Shown in pieces: positions 8,470-15,982 of a stretch of 22,549 bases of DNA. The stretch comes from DATMYQ01 sp035560935 (GTDB lineage: Bacteria > Bacillota > Negativicutes > Sporomusales > Sporomusaceae), in NCBI GenBank assembly GCA_035560935.1, contig DATMYQ010000296.1, positions 1-22,549 of the forward strand. Reading direction: 5' to 3'. The notes below the pieces were generated by a model. It was not told where the DNA came from. It did no database searches and saw only the letters and a list, made by a program, of their open reading frames with translations. How positions within the stretch are numbered: position 1 is the first letter of the stretch; each line of letters begins with the position of its first letter. The position numbers were made by a program, and so were the translations under genes.

Positions 8470-10593
8470 ATGAAACGCTTGGTGGGGGCACACGGGCATC
8501 TGGGACCCCATCGGACAATGCATAATGAACTGCGCCGTCACGTAGAAAAAAACCGGCGGTTAAATGCGATACTGCTCAGCATTGGCGAAGGAGTGATCAT
8601 CAGCGATGCGGGTGGCGAAGTGAGTTTTTTGAATGAAGCGGGTGAAATTATCACCGGGTGGCGGCAATGCGAGGCGGTGGGACAACACATCGACCAGGTT
8701 TTGCAGGCTGTGAACAAGGAAACCGGCGCGCCGGTGGCCAGCTTTTTCAGCCGGGTTCTCGGCGGGGCCGGCAGTGTGGGTGTACCTCAGGATACGGTGG
8801 TGGTGGCCCGGGATGGCCGGAAAAAATATATATCGGTTAACGCTTCACCATTGAAACTGGAGAACCATGCGGTCAGCGGTGTGGTGATTATTTTCCGGGA
8901 TATTACCCGAATCCGGCAGGCGGAAATTGAGGCTTTAAACAAAAAGATGAAACTGGAGGCTATTTTTCAGGCGGCGCCGGTGGGAATGCTGATTGTTGAT
9001 GAACAAAGATGCGTCCGGCAGGCGAATGAGGCAGCCCTGCAGCAGGTTCGAAAAAGCCTTTTGGATCTTTACAACCAACCGTTCGGTTTTGCTTTTGACT
9101 GCGTAAACAGTTTGAAAGGTGCCGGTGAAATCGGTTGCGGGCATCAAAGCGTCTGTGACGAATGCCTGGTAAAAAAAATGCTGGACCGGTGTTTTCGGGA
9201 TGGCATTGCCGGTGAAGAACAGGAAGTATGCCAGATGGTATTGCAGGATGGGGAAGTGCGCGAGGTGTGGTATTATATGAGCGCGGTTCCGGTGTATACC
9301 AGTGATGAAAATCAAATGCTCATGGTAGTGCAGGATATTACGTTGCGCAAGAAGACGGAACAGACGCTGCGGGAAGCCAAAGAAGCGGCCGAAGGCGCCA
9401 ATCGGGCGAAAAGTCAGTTTCTGGCCAATATGAGTCATGAAATACGGACGCCGCTCAACGGTATTGTCGGTATGCTGGATTTGACGCGGCTTACTGATCT
9501 GGATGGTGAACAGCAGGAAAATTTGGACATTGCCAAAGGCTGTGCGGAAACGTTACTGGGAATCATTAACGACATTCTTGATATTTCGCGGATGGAAGCA
9601 GGAAAACTGACCATCGTGAATTCCGATTTTGATTTGCGACGGCTGATTTCTCAAACAATACAACCACATATTATACGTTGCCGGGAAAAAGGACTGGTTT
9701 TCCAATGGCATGTAGCCGCTAATTTACCACAGATATTGAATGGCGATTCTCAGCGGTTGCAACAGGTGTTGAACAATCTGTTGAGCAACGCCATCAAGTT
9801 TACTGACGAAGGACAAATCTGCCTGGCTGTGGGTGGTGGGGGCAGCGCGAGGGATACCGGTGATCAGGACTTGGCCGGCAGTGTTGGCTCCGCAGCGGAA
9901 CACGGTGACAATGAACGGATGTACGTGATTTTTACGGTGCTTGATACGGGAATCGGCATTGCGCCGGAAGATTTGCAGCGGCTGTTCGAAAATTTCAGCC
10001 AGATTGACGGTTCCTATACCCGCAAACATGGCGGCACTGGATTGGGTTTGGCAATTTCTAAACAGTTGGTGGAACTAATGGGGGGAAAAATAGGGGTAAG
10101 CAGCGAAACGGGCAGGGGCAGCACGTTTCACTTTTCGCTGCCGTTATTGCCGGTTGCGGTGGCACCGCCGCAACGATTGACAGAGTTTCCGGCGCCGTCA
10201 CGTTCTGACTGGCGTATTTTGGTGGTGGAGGATGACCGGCTCAATCAGACGGTTATCCAACGAATGTTGGTGAATCAGGGATATCAGGTGGATCTGGCGG
10301 ATAATGGCGCACAAGCGCTGCAACGAGTGGGAAAAAATTGCTATGATTTAATTTTGATGGATATCCAGATGCCGCAAATGGATGGGTTGGAAACTACGGC
10401 CCGTATCCGACAACTGCAGGCGCAAAAGAAGGAATATTCGCCGATTGTTGCCGTCACTGCTTATGCGCTGCAGGGTGACCGGGAAAAATTTCTGGCGGCC
10501 GGCATGGATGATTACTTGGCCAAACCGGTGCAAATGCAGGAACTATATCAGGTAGTGAAAGAAACGGTGGAACGAATTCGCCGTTCTGAATGA
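8470..10593 (+). CDS. Hybrid sensor histidine kinase, PAS-PAS-HisKA-HATPase-REC
   Basis: A 707-residue soluble hybrid kinase. PAS1 spans about 26-150, ending IIFRDITRIRQAE. PAS2 (about 157-297) contains C211, C223, C229 and C232 in a DCVNSL...IGCGHQSVCDEC pattern. The HisKA phospho-acceptor is H323 (NMSHEIRTPLNG). The ATPase has NNLLSNAIKFT near 434, DTGIGIAPEDL and GGTGLGLAISKQL. The C-terminal receiver (about 581-700) has phospho-acceptor D631 (LMDIQMPQMDG) and KPVQ. A low-complexity Gly/Ser/Asp insert interrupts the ATPase near 455-482. ATG 8470 follows AGAGGTGA at a normal distance. With no Hpt or DNA-binding output, phosphate must pass to a separate Hpt protein or receiver, or the receiver may be autoregulatory. 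No transmembrane helices are seen. Confidence 0.93.
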   Translation: MKRLVGAHGHLGPHRTMHNELRRHVEKNRRLNAILLSIGEGVIISDAGGEVSFLNEAGEIITGWRQCEAVGQHIDQVLQAVNKETGAPVASFFSRVLGGAGSVGVPQDTVVVARDGRKKYISVNASPLKLENHAVSGVVIIFRDITRIRQAEIEALNKKMKLEAIFQAAPVGMLIVDEQRCVRQANEAALQQVRKSLLDLYNQPFGFAFDCVNSLKGAGEIGCGHQSVCDECLVKKMLDRCFRDGIAGEEQEVCQMVLQDGEVREVWYYMSAVPVYTSDENQMLMVVQDITLRKKTEQTLREAKEAAEGANRAKSQFLANMSHEIRTPLNGIVGMLDLTRLTDLDGEQQENLDIAKGCAETLLGIINDILDISRMEAGKLTIVNSDFDLRRLISQTIQPHIIRCREKGLVFQWHVAANLPQILNGDSQRLQQVLNNLLSNAIKFTDEGQICLAVGGGGSARDTGDQDLAGSVGSAAEHGDNERMYVIFTVLDTGIGIAPEDLQRLFENFSQIDGSYTRKHGGTGLGLAISKQLVELMGGKIGVSSETGRGSTFHFSLPLLPVAVAPPQRLTEFPAPSRSDWRILVVEDDRLNQTVIQRMLVNQGYQVDLADNGAQALQRVGKNCYDLILMDIQMPQMDGLETTARIRQLQAQKKEYSPIVAVTAYALQGDREKFLAAGMDDYLAKPVQMQELYQVVKETVERIRRSE

Positions 10594-10634
10594 ATGGATA
10601 GCTTTACAGTACAATCACAGCGGAGTATCATGGG

Positions 10635-10649
10635 AATAACGAGGTTATT
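10635..10649. promoter_or_regulatory. Perfect palindrome upstream of the TetR gene
   Basis: AATAAC-GAG-GTTATT is a perfect 6-bp inverted repeat with a 3-base spacer, ending 21 bases before the preferred tetR start. Its size and position fit an autoregulatory operator of a TetR-family repressor. No convincing promoter hexamers were identified around it, so the assignment rests on symmetry and location. Confidence 0.4.
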
Positions 10650-10670
10650 GCTAACTATATGGAGGCAGTG

Positions 10671-11255
10671 ATGGATAAAACATTTTTGCGACGCAAAGAA
10701 AAAGTGTTGATTACGGCGATCGAAGTGTTGGATGAGAGCGGCGTCAACGGCATGACCACCAAGGAAATTGCCCGCCGCCACGGGATAACGGAACCGGCCA
10801 TTTATAAGCAGTATGATGGAAAAAAAGAAATTATTCTGGCGATTCTGGAACAGTTTGCTGTTTTTGATATCATGATCAAAGATACTATTGTCCAACGTGA
10901 CATGGGGGGGCGGGAAGGCATTCTGCATTTTGCCCGCTCTTATCTGGAGTATTATCAAAATTATCCGCAAATCGCTACGCCGTTGTATTCCTTTGATTTG
11001 TACCGCTATGATCCGGATACGCGAGATTTGATGCGCCGGATTGTGCAAAACAGACAGGAAACCTTGATGGAACTGGTGGAACGGGCGCAGGCCGCCGGTG
11101 AAATTTCACGGGTGCTGGACCAGCGAATGCTGGCTGATCTGCTGTTTGGCGCCATATGGTCCGCCACGTTTATATGGAAACTGGAAGATGGCAGTTTTGA
11201 TCTGAAAGACCGGGCGATTCATGCTGTGGAATATTTATTGCAATGTGAAGAATAA
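10671..11255 (+). CDS. TetR/AcrR-family transcriptional regulator
   Basis: A 194-residue protein with the TetR N-terminal DNA-binding fold. The helix-turn-helix (about 28-50) reads GMTTKEIARRHGITEPAIYKQY, followed by KKEIILAIL. The rest is an all-helical ligand/dimerisation domain unlike any I can name, containing YYQNYPQIATPLYSFDLY. ATG 10671 is preferred because GGAGG (10661-10665) lies five bases upstream; the first in-frame ATG at 10659 overlaps that site. It sits between two hybrid kinases with short gaps (77 and 36 bases), so it belongs to the same transcript or has its own promoter near the palindrome at 10635. The effector and targets cannot be read from sequence. Confidence 0.9.
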   Translation: MDKTFLRRKEKVLITAIEVLDESGVNGMTTKEIARRHGITEPAIYKQYDGKKEIILAILEQFAVFDIMIKDTIVQRDMGGREGILHFARSYLEYYQNYPQIATPLYSFDLYRYDPDTRDLMRRIVQNRQETLMELVERAQAAGEISRVLDQRMLADLLFGAIWSATFIWKLEDGSFDLKDRAIHAVEYLLQCEE

Positions 11256-11291
11256 GCCCGGGCATACAAGAAAAAGCGGGAAGAAACGGGA

Positions 11292-13967
11292 GTGGCCAGC
11301 TTGAAGGAAACCTACAGCGGGACGGAGCTTTTTGAAGAGATTCCGGCAGGCGCCGTCGTGATTGACAAGAATCAAAGAGTAGTGCGGATGAATCGGTCAT
11401 TCCGGGAATTGTTTGGCTGCTCGGAAGCCACGGCTGCTGCCGGAGAGCAATTCTGCCAGGTGATTCGTTGCCAGGAACTGCTGACGGAACGGGGGGCAGG
11501 ACAGACAGTTTGTGACGATTGCCGTCTGCAAAGTGCGCTTCGGGCAGCACTGACCACCGGGCGGGCCGTTCGGGATCTGATTATCACTCACAGCTTGCCA
11601 CAGTATCGCCGACGAAAAATTCGTTCTCAGTATAAAATCAGCATTAATCCGTTGGAGTTGAAGCCGGAACGGCAGCCGGGAGCTATCCTGGTGCTGGAAG
11701 ATGTGGGCAGATATAAGCGCCGGGAGAAAAGCCTTATGGATTCCCGGGATTTTTTCCTGTCTCTGATCGAGAATTTTCCGGCACTGATCTGGTTGGCCGG
11801 ACCGGATCAACAACTGGAATATGTGAACCAGCACTGGCTGCAGTTTACTGGGCGTTCACTGGAACAGGAACTGGGCGGCGGTTGGGCGGAGAACGTTCAT
11901 CCGGATGACCGGGAGCATTACTTTCGACAGTGCCAGGTAGCCCGGGATGCCTGCCAGCCGTTTGAAATTGAATACCGCCTGCGGCGCCGGGACGGAGTAT
12001 ATCGGTGGATGCTGAATGTCGGCAAGCCGTTTTTTGACCGGGACGGGCATTTTACCGGCTACATTGGTGCGTCCTTTGATATCACGGAACGCCGTCTGGC
12101 TGAGGAAGGCTTGCGGCGGTTCGAAATTCTTTCGGAAAACGCCAAAGAAATGATCGTGTTTGTCGATGAAGCGGGGCGGATTATTGACGCCAATTCGGCG
12201 GCGGTACAAACTTGGGGTTACACGCGGGAACAGCTCTTGGAGATGCGGGTTTGGGATTTGAGCACAGAAACGGAACGGGAATTGTGGGAACAGGCGCTGC
12301 TGCATCCCGGGGGAGATCTGTTTGAGAGTATCCAGCGCCGCCGGGACCGGAGTTCATTTCCGGTAGAGGTTAGCGTGCAGGGGGCTAATATTTCCGGGCA
12401 ACGGGTGATGATGTTGATTATACGGGACATTACCGAGCGAAAAAATACGGAAGTGGCGATGAAATACGCGGTGGAGGCAGCAAACGCCGCCTACCGGGCC
12501 AAAGGAGATTTTCTGGCTAATATGAGTCATGAAATACGGACGCCACTGAACGGAATTATTGGCATGGTGGATTTGACCATGCGGGCGGCGATTGCGCCGG
12601 AATTACGGGATAATCTGGCGATTGCCAAAAATTGTGCCGATTCCCTGCTGCGCGTCATTAATGATATTCTCGATTTTTCCAAATTGGAAGCGGGCAAAGT
12701 CTCCATCGAAATGCTGGAGTTTGATTTGCGGGATCTGGTGGAGAAAATCGTCCGGGCGCACAGTCCGCGGCTGGAAGAAAAAGGGCTGGAACTTCATTAC
12801 CAATTGCCGGCGGGACTGCCCAAACGCATTATCGCCGATCCGTACCGCCTGCAGCAGGTGCTCAACAACCTGATTGGCAATGCGGCCAAATTTACGGAAA
12901 AAGGCAGTATTTTAGTCGTGGTTAAAGCCCAGGAACGCCGCGAAGACAGTATGCTGTTACAGTTTTCGGTTACCGATACCGGGATTGGCATCGCGCCGGA
13001 TAAAACCGGACGGATTTTTGAGAGCTTTAGCCAGGCGGACGGATCTCAAACCCGCAAATACGGGGGAACCGGCCTGGGACTGGCAATTTCCAAGCAATTG
13101 ATTGAATTGATGAGTGGGAAAATATGGCTTACCAGTACGGAGCAGCAGGGCAGTACCTTTGCATTTACCTTGCCCTGCCGGCTAAGCCATGCCGTCACCA
13201 GCACCGCGGTTTGGTCGCCGCCGCCGGTTCAGACGCTGACAGTGTCGGAACGGCCACTGCATCTGCTGGTGGCGGAAGATAATAAAGAAAATCAGTTGGT
13301 GACCGGATTGATGTTGAAAAGTCTGGGTCATACTTACGTTATGGCAAATCACGGCGGTGAGGCGTTGGAACTGCTGGAACATCAAACGTTTGACGCAGTG
13401 CTGATGGATATTCAGATGCCGGAAGTGGATGGCATGGAAGCGACGCAACGGTTACGGCAGCAGGAAAAAGTCCGCGGCGGCCATTTGCCGGTGATTGCAG
13501 TGACGGCGCATGCGCTGCCGGGAGACCGGGAACGATTTCTGGCGTTGGGTATGGATGATTATCTGGCCAAGCCGGTGGCGCTAGATAGTCTGTATGTGGT
13601 TCTGGAACGGTTGAGTAAACGGGATTTTGCGGACGGCATTCCGGAAGATTCCGCGGCCACCAATGGCAATGGCGGCCAGATGCCGGAACTGAACAACGTG
13701 CTGAAGGATTTGGCCTATCAGGCGGAATTGCTGGAACGCATTCTGGATGACAGCAATCTGCCCATTGCCGAAGTGGTGGCAGACGCGATCAAGGGCTTGG
13801 CTTTGACTCACAGTTTGGAATCCGTTAAAGATCAGGCCTTTCAGATTACGCTTGCCTCCCGCCGGGGTGACCTGGCAGCGGCCCGCCGGTTTTTCCGGGA
13901 ATTGACCGACTCCCTGAAACAACTGAAAAAAATGCTGATGGCGGGAAATATAAAAAAACGGAGGTGA
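11292..13967 (+). CDS. Hybrid sensor histidine kinase, three PAS domains, REC and Hpt-like tail
   Basis: An 891-residue soluble hybrid kinase. PAS1 (about 10-135) holds C55, C60, C74 and C77, a reduced form of the cysteine pattern in the two upstream kinases. PAS2 (about 147-275) ends GYIGASFDITERR. PAS3 (about 275-390) ends MLIIRDITERK. HisKA has H413 (NMSHEIRTPLNG). The ATPase has LNNLIGNAAKFT near 524 and GGTGLGLAISKQL. The receiver (about 657-772) has D706 (LMDIQMPEVDG). Its last 115 residues are helical and resemble the end of an Hpt domain (RRGDLAAARRFFREL) but lack a canonical HxxKG site. Start is GTG 11292; TTG 11301, with GGGAG eight bases upstream, is an alternative. Its stop lies four bases before the next response regulator, so the two are surely co-translated. 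Confidence 0.93.
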   Translation: MASLKETYSGTELFEEIPAGAVVIDKNQRVVRMNRSFRELFGCSEATAAAGEQFCQVIRCQELLTERGAGQTVCDDCRLQSALRAALTTGRAVRDLIITHSLPQYRRRKIRSQYKISINPLELKPERQPGAILVLEDVGRYKRREKSLMDSRDFFLSLIENFPALIWLAGPDQQLEYVNQHWLQFTGRSLEQELGGGWAENVHPDDREHYFRQCQVARDACQPFEIEYRLRRRDGVYRWMLNVGKPFFDRDGHFTGYIGASFDITERRLAEEGLRRFEILSENAKEMIVFVDEAGRIIDANSAAVQTWGYTREQLLEMRVWDLSTETERELWEQALLHPGGDLFESIQRRRDRSSFPVEVSVQGANISGQRVMMLIIRDITERKNTEVAMKYAVEAANAAYRAKGDFLANMSHEIRTPLNGIIGMVDLTMRAAIAPELRDNLAIAKNCADSLLRVINDILDFSKLEAGKVSIEMLEFDLRDLVEKIVRAHSPRLEEKGLELHYQLPAGLPKRIIADPYRLQQVLNNLIGNAAKFTEKGSILVVVKAQERREDSMLLQFSVTDTGIGIAPDKTGRIFESFSQADGSQTRKYGGTGLGLAISKQLIELMSGKIWLTSTEQQGSTFAFTLPCRLSHAVTSTAVWSPPPVQTLTVSERPLHLLVAEDNKENQLVTGLMLKSLGHTYVMANHGGEALELLEHQTFDAVLMDIQMPEVDGMEATQRLRQQEKVRGGHLPVIAVTAHALPGDRERFLALGMDDYLAKPVALDSLYVVLERLSKRDFADGIPEDSAATNGNGGQMPELNNVLKDLAYQAELLERILDDSNLPIAEVVADAIKGLALTHSLESVKDQAFQITLASRRGDLAAARRFFRELTDSLKQLKKMLMAGNIKKRR

Positions 13968-13971
13968 AAGC

Positions 13972-14367
13972 ATGAGGATTCTAATTGCGGAAGATGACTT
14001 GGCCAGCCGGACTTTTTTGGCCAAACTCCTGGCAGAATTTGGCGAATGCGACCAGACGGTGGATGGGATTGAAACGGTGGAAGCTTTTATTTTCGCGTTG
14101 AATTCCGGGAGACCATATGATTTGGTATGTCTGGACATTATGATGCCGAAAGTAGACGGACGGCGGACGCTGCAATTGATCCGGGAGTTCGAGCGGCAGA
14201 GAAAAACGGATCCGGGTAAAAAAGCCCGGGTGATTATCATCAGCGCGCTGGGGGATCAACATACGATTCAGGAAACCAGTCAGATTGGCTGCGAGGCCTA
14301 CATCACCAAACCGGTGGATACCGAGCATATGTTGCGGATTATCAGGGAAATGGGATTGATTTCCTGA
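13972..14367 (+). CDS. Single-domain response regulator (131 aa), paralogue of the one at 8034
   Basis: Stand-alone receiver of 131 residues with D8/D9, phospho-acceptor D55 (CLDIMMPKVDG), S91 and K113 (TKPVD), the full active set. It aligns without gaps to the regulator at 8034, sharing AEDDLASR, LDIMMPKVDG and the final IS. ATG 13972 follows a strong GGAGGTGA with correct spacing. It begins four bases after the triple-PAS hybrid kinase, so the kinase and this receiver form a unit parallel to the PAS kinase and receiver upstream. It is less like classical CheY than the next gene. It may act as a phosphate sink, relay step or flagellar input; the sequence does not tell which. Confidence 0.92.
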   Translation: MRILIAEDDLASRTFLAKLLAEFGECDQTVDGIETVEAFIFALNSGRPYDLVCLDIMMPKVDGRRTLQLIREFERQRKTDPGKKARVIIISALGDQHTIQETSQIGCEAYITKPVDTEHMLRIIREMGLIS

Positions 14368-14401
14368 GCGGCGCGGCAATCTGAATAAAGGGGTGGCAAA
14401 T

Positions 14402-14761
14402 ATGGCGAGTGTACTTATTGTGGACGATGCGGCATTTATGCGGATGTCGCTGAAAATGATGCTGGAAAAAAACGGATATCAAGTAGTGGGGGAAGCTGTC
14501 AACGGCGTCGAGGGTATACGAATGTTCAATGAACTGCGCCCGGATATTGTCACGATGGATATTACCATGCCGGAAATGACCGGTCTGGAAGCGTTAAAAG
14601 GGATTATGGCCATTGATAAAAAGGCCAAAGTAATGATGGTCAGTGCCATGGGGCAGGAAACGATGGTGAAAGAGGCCGTGGTCGCGGGTGCCCGGGGATT
14701 CGTCGTCAAACCCTTTACCGAGGATGTGGTAGTTAAAGCACTGCGGCAGCTGGGTGGCTGA
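14402..14761 (+). CDS. cheY: Chemotaxis response regulator CheY
   Basis: A 119-residue single receiver that, once phosphorylated by CheA, binds the flagellar switch. MASVLIVDDAAFMR, phospho-acceptor D53 (TMDITMPEMTGLEAL), the VSAMGQ segment and K103 (VVKPF) match the CheY type found in Bacillota and Thermotoga. A GTG at 14393 is in frame, but it sits within the AAGGGGTGG ribosome site (14388-14396), so ATG 14402, five bases further on, is the likely start. It lies 34 bases after the accessory receiver and 133 bases before cheB. Confidence 0.93.
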   Translation: MASVLIVDDAAFMRMSLKMMLEKNGYQVVGEAVNGVEGIRMFNELRPDIVTMDITMPEMTGLEALKGIMAIDKKAKVMMVSAMGQETMVKEAVVAGARGFVVKPFTEDVVVKALRQLGG

Positions 14762-14894
14762 CGGTGATAAATATTTTCTGGGGTGGTTGCAGGAAAATAA
14801 GGCTTGCTTGGCAAAATCAAAAGAGAGAATATTTGTTTAAGTTGCTTGGCCCAAGGGAAAATATCCCGACGATTTTACCGGAAAGGACCGGATC
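14762..14894 (+). other. 133-bp cheY-cheB gap with no clear element
   Basis: This is one of the longer gaps within the che operon. A frame from GTG 14764 stays open for 44 codons and ends in a TGA overlapping the cheB start, but it is short, has no recognisable similarity and only a weak ribosome site. I see no convincing promoter or terminator. The only useful signal is AAGGA at 14883-14887 serving cheB. Confidence 0.4.
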
Positions 14895-15947
14895 ATGATG
14901 AATACAACGGATCGGGGAAAGCCGGATCGCCGTATTAAAGTACTGGTGGTGGATGATTCGCTGCTGTTCCGCGAAACGCTGGCCAGGCGAATGGGGGAAG
15001 ACCGGGGAATTGTGGTGGTGGGAACAGCGTCGGATGTGTTCAGCGCCCGGGATATGATTCTGGACCTGGAACCGGATGTTATGACGTTGGATGTCGAAAT
15101 GCCCAAAATGAACGGGATTGAATTTTTGCGGCGGCTGATGCCGCAGTATCCCTTGCCGGTGGTGGTAGTCAGTGCAGCGAACGAGAGAGTGTTTGACGCT
15201 CTGGACGCCGGAGCGGTGGATTTTGTCCGTAAACCGGATGGTTCTGCCCGTGGTATGGAAGCTTTTGCGGGAGAACTGATTGTGAAGATAAAAATCGCCT
15301 CCATGGCTAAAGTGGGTCAGCGGAAGCGGGAATATAACCAGGATCCGGTCAACAGCGTGGGTGGTGGCAGCCGGGATGTTGTGGTGGCCATTGGCGCTTC
15401 TACCGGTGGAACAGAGGCTATTTACGAAGTGGTCCGGGGGTTTCCCCGGGACATGCCAGGGGTGGTCATTGTACAACATATGCCGCCGGTATTTACCCGT
15501 ATGTATGCCAATCGTCTGAATGACAACTGCCGGATGGAGGCTAAGGAAGCGGAAAATGGGGACTCCATTTTGCCGGGACGGATTCTGGTGGCGCCCGGAG
15601 ACTGCCAGATGCGAGTGCGGCGCCGGGGCAATCTTTATACAGTGGAGTGTTTTCAGGGGCCCAAAGTTAATGGTCATTGTCCTTCGGTGGACGTACTGTT
15701 TGATTCGGTGGCGGATACGGTGGGCGCCAAGGCGGTAGGGATCATTCTGACCGGTATGGGGTATGACGGAGCCAAAGGGTTGATGAAAATGCGTCGCAGC
15801 GGCGCCTACACCGTGGGTCAGGATGAGGAATCCAGTGTTGTTTATGGCATGCCCAAAGTGGCCTACGATATCGGCGCCGTGGTCAGGCAGTCGCCGCTGC
15901 GTAATATTTCCCAGGTGGTCTGTTCTGCCGTGTCGGGCAGCAGGTAG
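14895..15947 (+). CDS. cheB: Chemotaxis response regulator protein-glutamate methylesterase CheB
   Basis: Removes methyl groups (and deamidates glutamines) on MCPs when phosphorylated by CheA, opposing CheR. The 350-residue protein has a receiver domain with VVDDS and phospho-acceptor D66 (TLDVEMPKMNG), a linker, and the catalytic domain. The catalytic triad is visible: S169 in IGASTGGTEA, H195 in IVQHMPPVFT and D291 in GMGYDGAKG. ATG 14895 has AAGGA seven bases upstream; ATG 14898 is equally in frame. It closes the core chemotaxis set. No cheC, cheD or cheV is present in the window. Confidence 0.97.
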   Translation: MMNTTDRGKPDRRIKVLVVDDSLLFRETLARRMGEDRGIVVVGTASDVFSARDMILDLEPDVMTLDVEMPKMNGIEFLRRLMPQYPLPVVVVSAANERVFDALDAGAVDFVRKPDGSARGMEAFAGELIVKIKIASMAKVGQRKREYNQDPVNSVGGGSRDVVVAIGASTGGTEAIYEVVRGFPRDMPGVVIVQHMPPVFTRMYANRLNDNCRMEAKEAENGDSILPGRILVAPGDCQMRVRRRGNLYTVECFQGPKVNGHCPSVDVLFDSVADTVGAKAVGIILTGMGYDGAKGLMKMRRSGAYTVGQDEESSVVYGMPKVAYDIGAVVRQSPLRNISQVVCSAVSGSR

Positions 15948-15982
15948 ACGATGGAAGGTTTGCCTGCCGGGAGGGGTGGCCG

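Noticed and set aside
14764..14898. 44-codon frame between cheY and cheB
   Set aside because: Short, no recognisable protein features and only a weak ribosome site; an open frame of this length is expected by chance.
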